Origin: Nisaea acidiphila
GTDB lineage: Bacteria; Pseudomonadota; Alphaproteobacteria; Thalassobaculales; Thalassobaculaceae
Length of the DNA: 64,000 bases
Assembly (NCBI RefSeq): GCF_024662015.1
Contig: NZ_CP102480.1
Coordinates: forward strand, 2,266,501 to 2,330,500
Direction: 5' to 3'
Numbering within the stretch: the first letter of the stretch is position 1; each line of letters starts with the position of its first letter. Of the stretch, positions 37,977 through 46,710 are shown piece by piece. The notes below the pieces were generated by a model, which saw only the letters and a program-made list of their open reading frames with translations, was not told the DNA's origin and did no database searches. The position numbers and the translations under genes were made by a program.

Positions 37977-38891
37977 TCAGATCGTTGCCTCGTCGCGGCC
38001 GGAAAGCGCGCGCGAGACGCCACGGGAGACCGCGCGTTCGCAATGCGCAGCGAGTTCCTTGCGGTTGCCGAACTCGGCCGGGTCCAGCGGCGGATGAAAC
38101 TCGACCTCGACGTCGACTCGGCCGAGCGCCAGCGCGTCCAACAGATGCGGGACCAGATCCATATCGCCGTACCAGGCATAGAAGGGGCGCAGGCCCCGGC
38201 CCATCGGCATCCCGTTCAACCGCGTATAGGTGATCGAAACCGGCTGCACCCGCAGCCCCTCGACCCGCTCTTCCGGATTTTTCGATTGGGTCGCGGCGAA
38301 CATCGAACTCTTGAAGGGCAGGACGCGATTGCCGTCGTTGCTGGTGCCCTCGGGAAACAGCACCAGCCGGTCGCCGTCCGAGAGCCGGTCGCCAATCTCG
38401 TTCGCATGCACTTTCGAGCGGCCGCGACGGCGCTCGACGAAGACCGTGCGTTGCAGGATCGCGAGAAGGCCGAAACCGGGCCAGCCTTTCACCTCACTCT
38501 TTGCGATGAAGCTCGCCCTGAGCAGGCTGCCAAGCACGACGATGTCGAAGTAGGAGGCGTGATTGCTGGCATAGAGCACAGGCCCGTGGGTCAGCGGCCG
38601 CCCACGGGTCTTCACCCGGAAACCGAGCAGCCGGGCGCAGAGCCCGTGGTAGAACAGCGGCAGCGCCGATGCGCCCGGCGAGCGCAATGCAACGAACAGC
38701 ACCTGCAACGGCAGCAGGGAGCAGGTCAGCAATCCGTAAAGCGCCAGACGGCGCCACAGCAGGGTGCGGGAGGGCGCGACCATGCCGGCCGCCTCAAGCG
38801 GTTCGGCACTCCGTTCCCAGGAACCGAGCAAACCGGGATCCGCGAGGAAATCCTCTTCGTTCAGATCCTCAAGCGCCCCCACGACGCTCAT
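37977..38891 (-). CDS. olsA: Lyso-ornithine lipid/1-acylglycerol-3-phosphate O-acyltransferase (OlsA-like)
   Basis: OlsA-type PlsC proteins add the second acyl chain to lyso-ornithine lipid. The 304-aa product has a hydrophobic helix near residues 48-68, then the acyltransferase motifs NHASYFD (NHx4D, about 109) and LFPEGTSNDG (about 177), typical of the PlsC family. Its start overlaps the olsB stop by 4 bases (ATGA), so the two are translationally coupled. This is the main reason to name it OlsA rather than PlsC. The N-terminal 45 residues are acidic and unusual. The operon has a Pho-type promoter upstream of olsB. Confidence 0.86.
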   Translation of the reverse strand: MSVVGALEDLNEEDFLADPGLLGSWERSAEPLEAAGMVAPSRTLLWRRLALYGLLTCSLLPLQVLFVALRSPGASALPLFYHGLCARLLGFRVKTRGRPLTHGPVLYASNHASYFDIVVLGSLLRASFIAKSEVKGWPGFGLLAILQRTVFVERRRGRSKVHANEIGDRLSDGDRLVLFPEGTSNDGNRVLPFKSSMFAATQSKNPEERVEGLRVQPVSITYTRLNGMPMGRGLRPFYAWYGDMDLVPHLLDALALGRVDVEVEFHPPLDPAEFGNRKELAAHCERAVSRGVSRALSGRDEATI

Positions 38892-39757
38892 TGGATCGAG
38901 ACTCCCCGCGCCTCGCGTTCGTAGTGCTTGTAATATTTGTCGGACACATTGCTGGTCTCGACGATGACGCAGACGTCGGTCGTGTTGAACTGGTGATCGA
39001 CCACGGCGCCATGCCCGACATAGCCGCCGAGACGGAGATAGCCCTTGATCAGCGGTGGCAGCGCGGCCGCTGTGCGGCGCAGATCGATCTCCTCAACCGG
39101 CATCCGGTCCATCTCGAGATAGCGCTCAGGAAGCGCCGTCGCGCGGATCCGCTCCGGCGCGAGATGCTGGTGATACAGGTAGGCGAGCTGGGTTCGAAGA
39201 GCCTCGGCATCGTTCCCCGGCAGGCTGGCGCAGCCGAACATCAGGGAAATGTCGTTCTGGAAGACGTAAGCCGCGATGCCTTTCCAGAGCAGCTGCATGG
39301 TCGGGCGGGTGCGATATCCGGCGGCGGTGCAGGAGCGGCCGAGTTCCAGGATCTCGCCGGGCTGGGCCACGAGCCTGGAAATGTCGAACTCGTCTGCGGT
39401 GTAGAAACCGCCTGCGGTCCCGGCCGCGGAACGGCGGATCAGGCGGTAGGTACCGACCACGGCTTCCGGCCCGTCGCCGAGCTGGTGATCGAGCACGAGG
39501 AGATGGTCGGCGACATCGTCGAATGAGTCCTCGTCAAGGCGGCTGTCGCGCGCCGCCGGCGACGGGGTGGCGCCCATCTCGTCGTAGAAGACACGGTAAC
39601 GAAGCTGTTTGGCCGCGAGGACGTCTTCCGGGCCCGCGGCGAGCCGGACTTCCAGGGTTCCCGAAACCAGCGGCTGATCGCCCAGCCGGTCGGAACCGGC
39701 GACGGAAACAGGTGCCTGTTCGGAAAGTGCCGTGCGTGTCGGAATAGAGAATCCCAT
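38888..39757 (-). CDS. olsB: L-ornithine N-alpha-acyltransferase (OlsB-like)
   Basis: OlsB transfers a 3-hydroxyacyl chain from ACP to ornithine, making lyso-ornithine lipid. The product from ATG 39757 is 289 aa (MGFSIPTRTAL...). It has the GNAT-like hemolysin-type acyltransferase pattern: QLRYRVFYDEMGA (about 60), DSFDDVADHLLVLD, VVGTYRLIRR, FDISRL ... ILELGRSCTAAGYRTRPTMQLLW (about 140-165), and DVCVIVETSNVS near the end. The reading frame stays open upstream and ATG 39769 is an alternative. It is coupled to olsA. A predicted PhoB site and -10 lie about 180-220 bp upstream, so it should be induced on phosphate starvation. Confidence 0.88.
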   Translation of the reverse strand: MGFSIPTRTALSEQAPVSVAGSDRLGDQPLVSGTLEVRLAAGPEDVLAAKQLRYRVFYDEMGATPSPAARDSRLDEDSFDDVADHLLVLDHQLGDGPEAVVGTYRLIRRSAAGTAGGFYTADEFDISRLVAQPGEILELGRSCTAAGYRTRPTMQLLWKGIAAYVFQNDISLMFGCASLPGNDAEALRTQLAYLYHQHLAPERIRATALPERYLEMDRMPVEEIDLRRTAAALPPLIKGYLRLGGYVGHGAVVDHQFNTTDVCVIVETSNVSDKYYKHYEREARGVSIQ

Positions 39758-40052
39758 GATATGTCGCATCCCTGTTTGTCGGGGGCCGCAGGCTGACGGA
39801 CCGCCGGAGACGGCCTTAGCCGTTATTCTCAGGTCCGATATGGGTACGCGCTTTGCCGCCGCTAGAGAATTCGCTTGGGCAGGGGCGCGGATCGAGTACC
39901 GGGCAGACATCCTTCGACCCCATCCGGTGCCCGCTTATACCGAGATAACCATGACATTTTTCACACATTCGCATGACAGTCTGGTTGCAGTCGAAACCCG
40001 CATGAATCCGGGGGACTCGGTCGAATCGGCCTTTGCACCGGTGAGAAGACCG
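39758..40052. other. olsB-rimI intergenic region
   Basis: This 295-bp gap has no supportable gene. It contains the Pho-type promoter described above near its middle (39934-39979), then a leader of about 170 nt reaching olsB. Confidence 0.6.
39934..39979 (-). promoter_or_regulatory. Predicted PhoB-dependent promoter of olsBA
   Basis: Read on the minus strand from 39979: CTGTCAT, then 4 nt, ATGTGTG, then 4 nt, ATGTCAT. These are three 7-mers in exact 11-bp phase, the first identical to the Pho half-site consensus. After 11 more bases comes TATAAG (39939-39934), a good -10. The phased half-sites replace the -35 region, as in known PhoB promoters. Transcription would start near 39927, about 170 nt before olsB. 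Confidence 0.72.
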
Positions 40053-40529
40053 TCAGTTGTCCAAGAATAGCTGCATCAATATGGCATCGGCATGGCTGCC
40101 ATCGCCCGATTTGTAATAGTTCCGCCGCCGGTCGAAAGGTGTCATGCCGAGGCTCTCGTAGAGCGAGATCGCCGAGCGGTTACCGTCCTGCACCTCCAGA
40201 ACGAGTCGTTCCGCGCCCGATTCGCGGGCGGCGTGCACGGCCTGTTCCATTAACAGCCGGCCGATCCCCTGGCGGCGGTTTTCGGGCGCGACCGCAAGTG
40301 TGAGAATCTCCGAAAAATCGCCGAGAGTCCGAAATAGCACGAAGCCGGCAAACCGGGGCGTGCGGTCCGAGACGAGTGCCGCCGCGCCGTCAGTACCGGA
40401 CACCGACAGCAGATCTTCGAGTGCCGGCCGGTTCCAGGGCCGCTCGAAGAGCGCGCCATGCAGATCCGCCGCCGCATCGAGATACCGCGCCAGCTCGAGA
40501 TCCAGCGAATAGGAGGGGCCGGTCGTCAT
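40053..40529 (-). CDS. rimI: Ribosomal protein S18 alanine N-acetyltransferase
   Basis: RimI is a GNAT enzyme that acetylates the N-terminal Ala of S18. The 158-aa product starts at ATG 40529, overlapping the tsaB stop by 4 bases. It contains the GNAT acetyl-CoA loop LTLAVAPENRRQGIGRLLMEQAV (residues about 80-102), ERLVLEVQDGNRSAISLYESLGM (about 111-133) and RRRNYY. The tsaB-rimI pairing is the standard context. The usual next gene in this order, a fur/irr gene, is missing here; olsBA follows instead. Confidence 0.92.
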   Translation of the reverse strand: MTTGPSYSLDLELARYLDAAADLHGALFERPWNRPALEDLLSVSGTDGAAALVSDRTPRFAGFVLFRTLGDFSEILTLAVAPENRRQGIGRLLMEQAVHAARESGAERLVLEVQDGNRSAISLYESLGMTPFDRRRNYYKSGDGSHADAILMQLFLDN

Positions 40530-41215
40530 GCAGAACGCGGGCGCGTGACGTCCGGTGCCCGCAAATAGAGCGGCTCCGGCGCGCACTCGCCGCCGGTCTC
40601 CATGAGGAACAGGCCGATCGCGGCAACTTCCGCCGCATCGGGAACCGTCGCCGGGCTCCTCTCGCAGACATCGCCGAGCTGCGCCGCGACCTTTTCCGCC
40701 GCATCGCCCGCAAGAACAATCGGACAATCTCCGGTAAGGGACGCCAGCTTCTCGCCTAGCGCCTCCGGCGGCAGCGCGCCCGGACCGCCCATGGCGGCAC
40801 CGTTCGCGCCGTAGAGCTGGAAGAAGAGTTCGGCCCGGCGGCTTTCGAGAATGACGGCGAGATGCTTTCCGGCGGCGGCGCCGGAAGCCTGCGCCGCGCG
40901 CGCCACCGCGTCGAACCCGGTAATACCGAGGACCGGGACAGAGAGCGCCTGGCCAAGCCCCTTGGCAAAGGCGAGACCGATTCGGACTCCCGTGAAGGAA
41001 CCCGGGCCGCGGCTGACCGCGACACCGTCAAGATCGCCGAAATCGAGACCGGCTTCCTCGAAAACTTCCCCGGCCATCGGCGCGAGGCGCTCGGACTGTC
41101 CCCTCGTCATTTCTTCGCGGCGCACCGCCAAAAGTTCCGATTCGCGGCAGAGCGCGACCGAGCAGGCGCCGGTGCTGCTGTCGATGCCGAGAATTGTGCG
41201 GGGGCGAGACGCCAT
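40526..41215 (-). CDS. tsaB: tRNA threonylcarbamoyladenosine biosynthesis protein TsaB
   Basis: TsaB is the ASKHA-fold partner of TsaD in making t6A37 of ANN-decoding tRNAs. The 229-aa product starts ILGIDSSTGACSVAL (residues 8-22), with LAPMAGEVFEEAGLDFGDLDGVAVSRGPGSFTGVRIGLAFAKGL (about 46-90) as the diagnostic block. It lacks the metal-binding His of TsaD, as expected. Its stop overlaps rimI. It is divergent from the polysaccharide deacetylase gene, with a 120-bp gap. Confidence 0.95.
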   Translation of the reverse strand: MASRPRTILGIDSSTGACSVALCRESELLAVRREEMTRGQSERLAPMAGEVFEEAGLDFGDLDGVAVSRGPGSFTGVRIGLAFAKGLGQALSVPVLGITGFDAVARAAQASGAAAGKHLAVILESRRAELFFQLYGANGAAMGGPGALPPEALGEKLASLTGDCPIVLAGDAAEKVAAQLGDVCERSPATVPDAAEVAAIGLFLMETGGECAPEPLYLRAPDVTRPRSA

Positions 41216-41337
41216 CTTAATTTCCGCCGCGAATTGCGTATGTTAGAGTGACAATGCGGCCTGAAAGTGCAAATTTTCCAGTCGCATCGCTGCCTGTAAA
41301 CCACGTTGGCGGACGACAGCAAAGGAATATAGCGTCT

Positions 41338-42417
41338 ATGCCGAGTTGTACGCACTTTCGCCGACCGCGTCCGTTGGGTTTCTTCCGGAGCGGACCGGCC
41401 CGCACATTTTTGACCGCTTTCTGTCTGGCGCTCGCGGGCGTCTCCGCCCTGATGCCCGGACCCCTCGCCGCGCAGGAGGTCTCGGGCGCGGTGGTCACCA
41501 TGTATCACCGTTTCGGCGAGAACGATTTCCCGTCGACGAATATCCGGATCGAGCAGTTCGAGGAGCATATCGAGGAGCTCAAGAAAGAGCGCTATCATGT
41601 TCTGCCCCTGCCGAAGATCGTCGAGGCGCTGAAAACCGGCCTGCCGCTCGCCGACCGGACCATCGCGATCACGGTCGACGACGCCTATCTCTCGGTCTAT
41701 GAGCACGCTTGGCCGCGCCTGAAAGCGTCCGGGCTGCCATTCACGCTGTTCGTTGCCACCGGAGCGATCGACCGCCAGGTCAAAGGCTATATGAGCTGGG
41801 ACCAGATCCGGGAGCTGCGCGACGGCGGCGTCACGATCGGCAGCCAGACCAAATCCCACCCGCACATGACCACGCTGGGCAAACTCGCCCTCGACCGCGA
41901 GCTCGCGGAATCGAACCAGCGCTTCGTGGATGAGCTCGGTGCAAAGCCTGAGCTGTTCGCCTATCCCTATGGCGAATACAGCCTTCTGGTACGGAAATCG
42001 GTCGCCGACGTCGGGTTCGGCGCTGCGTTCGGCCAGCATTCCGGTGTCGCCTATACCGGAATGGATCATTTCACTTTGCCACGCTTTGCCCTGAACGAGC
42101 GCTATGGCGGGATCGACAGATTCAGGCTGATCGCGAATGCGCTGCCCCTGCCGGTGACCGACGTCCTGCCGGAGGACACGTTGCTTACCGAAAACCCGCC
42201 GGCTTTCGGCTTCACGCTGGACGCCTCCGTCGGCAGCCCGAAGAGCCTCTCCTGCTTTGCCTCGAGCGAGGGCGAGACCCATCTCGAATATCTCGAGCAA
42301 CGGGTCGAGGTCCGGTTGAAGCAGCCGTTCCCGCAGGGCCGGTCCCGCATCAACTGCACGATGCCGGGGCCGGACAATCGCTGGCGCTGGTTCGGAACCC
42401 AGTTCGTCGTCCCGTAA
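41338..42417 (+). CDS. Exported polysaccharide deacetylase
   Basis: The protein is a NodB-homology carbohydrate esterase, probably acting on a periplasmic or secreted amino-sugar polymer. The 359-aa product (ATG 41338) has a signal sequence at about residues 20-43 (LTAFCLALAGVSALMPGPLAAQEV). Then VVTMYHRFGEND and the catalytic TVDDAYLSVYEH (Asp-Asp, about residue 102) follow, with SHPHMTTLGKL for metal binding (about 172) and YPYGEYSLLVRK. The last 110 residues form an extra beta-rich domain with no name I know. It stands alone between tsaB and the Bax-like gene, so the target polymer is unknown. Confidence 0.9.
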   Translation: MPSCTHFRRPRPLGFFRSGPARTFLTAFCLALAGVSALMPGPLAAQEVSGAVVTMYHRFGENDFPSTNIRIEQFEEHIEELKKERYHVLPLPKIVEALKTGLPLADRTIAITVDDAYLSVYEHAWPRLKASGLPFTLFVATGAIDRQVKGYMSWDQIRELRDGGVTIGSQTKSHPHMTTLGKLALDRELAESNQRFVDELGAKPELFAYPYGEYSLLVRKSVADVGFGAAFGQHSGVAYTGMDHFTLPRFALNERYGGIDRFRLIANALPLPVTDVLPEDTLLTENPPAFGFTLDASVGSPKSLSCFASSEGETHLEYLEQRVEVRLKQPFPQGRSRINCTMPGPDNRWRWFGTQFVVP

Positions 42418-42450
42418 GGGACGGCGGGCGGACGCCGGATCAGCCGGAGA

Positions 42451-43449
42451 TCAGCTGCTGCGCTTCGCTGCGGTGACGATCTTGCGCTCTAGCAGAGCGC
42501 CGTCCAATTCCGCCAGCCGGTTTTTTTCGATCACGGTCCGCAGAATCTCGACATAGCGATCGCCGATTTCGGCATAGGCCGTCAGGCCGCCCGCAAGCCG
42601 CTTGCCGTCCAGCGGACGGTCTGCGGCGCGCATCGACGCACGGCGATAGCGGAAATCGCGGTAGCTCGGATGAGTATTCAGGTTGTGGATATAGGACGCG
42701 ACGGAACTCATCAGGCTGTCATACCTGCGCACGACGTGGCCTTCCTCGTCGGTCCGCTCTTTCGGCACGATGCCGTCATCGTCGCTCCAGGCGCGCTGCC
42801 CGAACAGGGCGTTGCCGTTGCGGGCGAAACGGGACGAGCCCCAGCCGCTTTTCACCGCCGCCTGGGCCAAAGCGAGAGAGACCGGCACGGTATCGACGCG
42901 GCGCATGAGTCCGTCCAGGAAAGCGCGGTCGACGCCATCTTCGGACAACTCGACTCCATAACGGTCGCCCAAATGCAGCAGCCAGTCCCGTTCGGAGTCA
43001 TGCAGCGCAGCACCGTCCAGGGCACGGTCGCGCAGGCGCGCCAGTTTCACCCGGTCGCGCGCCACCCGGTCGTTGGCGCTCAGCACCAGCGGCAGCACGG
43101 TCGAGAAGAAGAGCTTTTTCTTGCGATCGACCTGATCGATGGAGCCGAGATCGTGCGGCAGGCTCGCGACATGGATCGCCGGGACCGGATCCGCGCCGCG
43201 GCGGATGTTTTTGAGATCGAATCCGACGGTCCCGAGTACAAGCTCAAGCGCTTGAGCGTTCGCGGGCTCGACAATCTGGATTTTCGCAGCAGGCACGGCA
43301 GGTGCCGCGCGCTGGACGGGGGCCGTGCTTTCGGGCTCCACCAATACAGATATCTGGGTCGCAAGAGCGGCCGCGCCGGCAACGAGCGCAGCCATATGAA
43401 ATGACGGCATTTTCGAACGCTGAATTGTCATTGGGAACACCGCTGCCAC
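42451..43449 (-). CDS. Bax/FlgJ-like glucosaminidase-domain protein
   Basis: The product is up to 332 aa with an N-terminal hydrophobic anchor (about residues 18-36). The C-terminal half is a glucosaminidase domain like E. coli Bax (VPVSLALAQAAVKSGWGSSRFARNGNALFGQRAW, about residues 188-221, with the catalytic Glu of the family replaced by Lys in AAVKSGWG, where relatives have AxxESGWG). RRYDSLMSSVASYIHNLNTHPSYRDFR and LTAYAEIGDRYVEILRTVI follow. The Lys suggests altered or lost catalysis, though I cannot align it fully. Starts at 43449, 43431 or 43410 are all possible. It probably acts in the periplasm on peptidoglycan. Confidence 0.82.
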   Translation of the reverse strand: MAAVFPMTIQRSKMPSFHMAALVAGAAALATQISVLVEPESTAPVQRAAPAVPAAKIQIVEPANAQALELVLGTVGFDLKNIRRGADPVPAIHVASLPHDLGSIDQVDRKKKLFFSTVLPLVLSANDRVARDRVKLARLRDRALDGAALHDSERDWLLHLGDRYGVELSEDGVDRAFLDGLMRRVDTVPVSLALAQAAVKSGWGSSRFARNGNALFGQRAWSDDDGIVPKERTDEEGHVVRRYDSLMSSVASYIHNLNTHPSYRDFRYRRASMRAADRPLDGKRLAGGLTAYAEIGDRYVEILRTVIEKNRLAELDGALLERKIVTAAKRSS

Positions 43450-43552
43450 ATTCTGCCGACAGCGATGATACCGCTAGATATATGCATAGGAAATGGTCAG
43501 CTACCGCATTTCGCACATAGCTGGTATTCGATTTAGTGTTGCTTGGAATTTC

Positions 43553-44110
43553 TTACATTGCCGCGGCGCGGACTTCGCGGACCTCGGGGATGTAGTGCCG
43601 GAGCATGTTCTCGATACCCATCTTGAGGGTTGCGGTCGAACTCGGGCAGCCGGCGCAGGCGCCGCGCATGTAGAGCGTCACGATACCTTCGTCGAAACTC
43701 TCGAACACGATGTCGCCGCCATCCATCGCGACCGCGGGGCGGACGCGGGTGTCGAGCAGTTCCTTGATCTGCGAGACGACCTCGCTGTCCTCGCCGTCGG
43801 AATTGTGCCCGGCTTCGGCATCCTCGGTGACAACCGGCCGGCCGGCGGTGAAATGTTCCATGATGACGCCCAGCACCGCCGGCTTCATCAGATACCATTC
43901 CTTGTCGTCGCGCTTGGCCACGGTGATGAAATCGCCGCCGAAGAAGATCCCGGTCACGCCGTCCACGTCAAACAGACGTTCCGCGAGCGGCGACTTTCCG
44001 GCCGCTTCCTCTTCCGAACGGAATTCGGCGGTGCCGGTGCCCATGACGTCCCGTCCGGGCAGAAATTTCAGCGTCGCCGGGTTCGGCGTTTCTTCAGTCT
44101 GAATGAACAT
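43553..44110 (-). CDS. NfuA/NifU-like iron-sulfur cluster carrier
   Basis: The 185-aa product has an N-terminal Nfu_N domain (MFIQTEETPNPATLKFLPGRDV ... SPLAERLFDVDGVTGIFFGGDFITV) and a C-terminal NifU domain with the cluster-binding CAGC (MRGACAGCPSSTATLKMGIE, about residues 149-168). It should carry and deliver Fe-S clusters to client proteins. AAGGAGA precedes the ATG at 44110. It is near tsaB-rimI, as in many alphaproteobacteria, although here two cell-envelope genes intervene. Confidence 0.93.
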   Translation of the reverse strand: MFIQTEETPNPATLKFLPGRDVMGTGTAEFRSEEEAAGKSPLAERLFDVDGVTGIFFGGDFITVAKRDDKEWYLMKPAVLGVIMEHFTAGRPVVTEDAEAGHNSDGEDSEVVSQIKELLDTRVRPAVAMDGGDIVFESFDEGIVTLYMRGACAGCPSSTATLKMGIENMLRHYIPEVREVRAAAM

Positions 44111-44337
44111 CCCATTCTCTCCTTGGGGGACCCGGCCCGGCCGGCGCCTTCTTGGCGTGCGACGGTCCTGCCATGTCCTGCGGCCCGCATCTCGCCGGGC
44201 ACCAATTCGGTACTATATAGAGTGACCCCGCGGGAAGCGAATTCAAGCCACTTTTTGCCATGGACGCGCTGCCTTATCATTGAAATGCCGCCACGGCACA
44301 AGGAAAGACAGTCTTTCCGCTTCGGAGCCCGGATCCC

Positions 44338-45639
44338 TTGAAAGCAAAACCGGCCACAGAACGTCAGATCGACCCAATCCGGCCGCATGTCCGGGTCACC
44401 CACGAGGGCGCCGATCACCAGACCGCGCTGCCGCCCGGCAGTTCCCTTTCGGCCGAGGATCTGACCATGGCGCCCGAGCGCTGGCTCATGGAGCGCTCCA
44501 CCGGAATCCTGTCGATGCGCGAGTTAATGCGCGACCTCTGCAACCTGATCGTCGCGCAGGGCATGCCCATGCTGCGCGCAACCTGCTTCATCCGGACCCT
44601 GCATCCCCAGGCCCGCGGCCGCTCGGTGATCTGGCGCAAGACGATGCGCGATCCGGAGGAGTTGATGGTTCTGCACGGCATCGAGGAGACCGAGAGCTTC
44701 CGGCGCAGCCCGCTGCCGGTCATCTTCGAGGGGGCCGCTGCGATCCGCCGTAAACTCTCCGATCCGGCAACGCCGCTCGATTTCCCGGTGCTGCATGACC
44801 TGAAGGAGGAAGGCGCGACGGACTATGTCGCCATGCCGCTCAAATTCAGCAACGGTGACCTGAATTTCGTTACCTGGGCGTCGGATGCTCCCGACGGGTT
44901 CACCGCCCGGGAACTCGGCATCCTCGATACGCTGCTGCCGGCCCTGAGCATGCGGATCGAAATCCTGGAGCGGCAGAAGCTGACCCGCGACCTGCTTGAG
45001 GTCTATCTCGGCCGCGATACCGGACGCCGGGTCCTGAACGGTGCGATCCGGCGCGGCACCTCGGAAACCATCCGGGCGGCGATCCTCTATGCCGACGTGC
45101 GCGGCTTCACCGCGGCCTCGGACGCGCTGCCCAGCGCCGAGATCATCGAGATGCTGAACGACTATTTCGAGATCATGTCGCAGCCGATCGAAGAGCGGGG
45201 CGGCGAGATCCTGAAGTTCATCGGCGACGGATTGCTGGCGATCTTCCCGCTTGGTCCCGACAGCACGGCCGGGGAAGCCGATGCAGCGCTGAAGGCCGCG
45301 ATGGAGGCGCAGACCCTGCTACGCAGCCGGAACGCGCTACGGGAAAAGCACGGCAAGCCCCGGATCGAGCACGCGCTCGGCCTGCATGTCGGCGATGTCA
45401 GCTACGGGAATATCGGCAGTCCGACCCGGCTCGACTTCACCGTGATCGGGCCGGCGGTCAATCTGGCAAGCCGGCTGCAGGGTCTCGGCAAGGATCTCGG
45501 CTACGCGATCGTCGCCTCCGAGCCGATCGCCCGGATGGCCACCCTTTCGCTGAAGACCCTCGGCAGCCATCCGGTGCGCGGGCTGCGCGCACCGGTGGAA
45601 GTGTTCACGCCCTACGGCGTGGAGCCTATCAGGGCTTAA
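44338..45639 (+). CDS. Class III adenylate/guanylate cyclase with N-terminal sensor region, TTG start
   Basis: The 433-aa product makes a cyclic nucleotide, most likely cAMP. Residues about 40-220 form a GAF-like region ([28 protein letters not shown] ... [25 protein letters not shown]). The cyclase domain begins near 240: [15 protein letters not shown] with metal Asp, [17 protein letters not shown] with Lys and the second Asp, [14 protein letters not shown], and [11 protein letters not shown] with the transition-state Asn and Arg. All catalytic residues are there. TTG 44338 is a weak start; ATG 44467 is an alternative. The 3' end overlaps convergent trpS by 11 bp. Confidence 0.9.
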   Translation: MKAKPATERQIDPIRPHVRVTHEGADHQTALPPGSSLSAEDLTMAPERWLMERSTGILSMRELMRDLCNLIVAQGMPMLRATCFIRTLHPQARGRSVIWRKTMRDPEELMVLHGIEETESFRRSPLPVIFEGAAAIRRKLSDPATPLDFPVLHDLKEEGATDYVAMPLKFSNGDLNFVTWASDAPDGFTARELGILDTLLPALSMRIEILERQKLTRDLLEVYLGRDTGRRVLNGAIRRGTSETIRAAILYADVRGFTAASDALPSAEIIEMLNDYFEIMSQPIEERGGEILKFIGDGLLAIFPLGPDSTAGEADAALKAAMEAQTLLRSRNALREKHGKPRIEHALGLHVGDVSYGNIGSPTRLDFTVIGPAVNLASRLQGLGKDLGYAIVASEPIARMATLSLKTLGSHPVRGLRAPVEVFTPYGVEPIRA

Positions 45640-46630
45640 GAAAGCCCACGATCTCCTTGGCTTCCCGGATGACCGGATCGGCGATCTCGCGGGCCCGCTC
45701 GGCGCCCTTCTTCAGCACCGCATCGACGGCAGTCGTGTCCTCGGTCAACCGTTTCATTTCCGAACCGATCGGGCCGAGTGTCTCGACAGCGAGTTCGGCG
45801 AAGGATTTCTTGAAATCGCCGAAGCCCTTGCCAGCGAAGTTTTTCAGCACTGCATCCGTCTCGGAGCCCTCGAGCGCGGCATAGATCGCGATCAGGTTCC
45901 TGGCCTCCGGCCGGTCGGCCAGTTCTTCCGCCGTCTCCGGGATCGGATGCGGATCGGTCTTGGCCTTGCGGATCTTCTGCGCGATCTCGTCCGCCTCGTC
46001 GGTCATGTTGATGCGCGAATATTCGGACGTATCCGACTTGCTCATCTTCTTGGTACCGTCGCGCAGACTCATCACCCGGGTCGCCGCACCGAAGATCATC
46101 GGCTCCGGCAGCGGGAAGAAATCGACACCGTACATCGAGTTGAAAGCCTGAGCGGTGTCGCGCATCAGCTCCAGATGCTGCTTCTGGTCGTCGCCGACCG
46201 GCACGTGCGTACCCTTGTAGACCAACACGTCGGCGGCCATCAGCACCGGGTAATCGTAGAGCCCGACCGTCGCGTTCTCGCGGTTCTTGCCGGCCTTCTC
46301 CTTGAACTGGGTCATCCGGTTCAGCCAGCCGATGCGGGCGACGCAGTTGAAGATCCAGGTAAGTTCCGCATGCGCCGGCACGGCGGACTGGTTGAAGATA
46401 ATGCATTCGTCCGGATCGATACCGGAGGCAATCATGCCCGCCGCGACTTCCCGGGTGGCCCGGCGCAGCTCCGCCGGATCGTGCGGCGGAATGGTGATCG
46501 CATGCATGTCGACGACGCAGAAGATCGAGTTGTAGTCGCGCTGCAGCTGAACCCAGTTGCGGATCGCGCCGAGGTAATTGCCGAGATGCAGGTTACCTGT
46601 GGGCTGCACGCCCGAGAAAATCCGGTTCAT
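45629..46630 (-). CDS. trpS: Tryptophanyl-tRNA synthetase
   Basis: TrpS charges tRNA-Trp. The 333-aa product opens [26 protein letters not shown] with the HIGH-like motif (TGNLHLGNY, about residues 11-19). It has [29 protein letters not shown] (about 125-155) and the KMSKS motif ([10 protein letters not shown], about 192). The length is normal. It lies upstream of nothing on its strand except the cyclase 3' end, and follows murJ by 80 bp. Confidence 0.97.
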   Translation of the reverse strand: MNRIFSGVQPTGNLHLGNYLGAIRNWVQLQRDYNSIFCVVDMHAITIPPHDPAELRRATREVAAGMIASGIDPDECIIFNQSAVPAHAELTWIFNCVARIGWLNRMTQFKEKAGKNRENATVGLYDYPVLMAADVLVYKGTHVPVGDDQKQHLELMRDTAQAFNSMYGVDFFPLPEPMIFGAATRVMSLRDGTKKMSKSDTSEYSRINMTDEADEIAQKIRKAKTDPHPIPETAEELADRPEARNLIAIYAALEGSETDAVLKNFAGKGFGDFKKSFAELAVETLGPIGSEMKRLTEDTTAVDAVLKKGAERAREIADPVIREAKEIVGFLKP

Positions 46631-46710
46631 GTCACGCGATCCATAAGACTGATGCGAAAAAGGGCCTGATTTATTGCGGGCCGCTGGCCAAGGGTCAAGG
46701 CCGGACTGGC

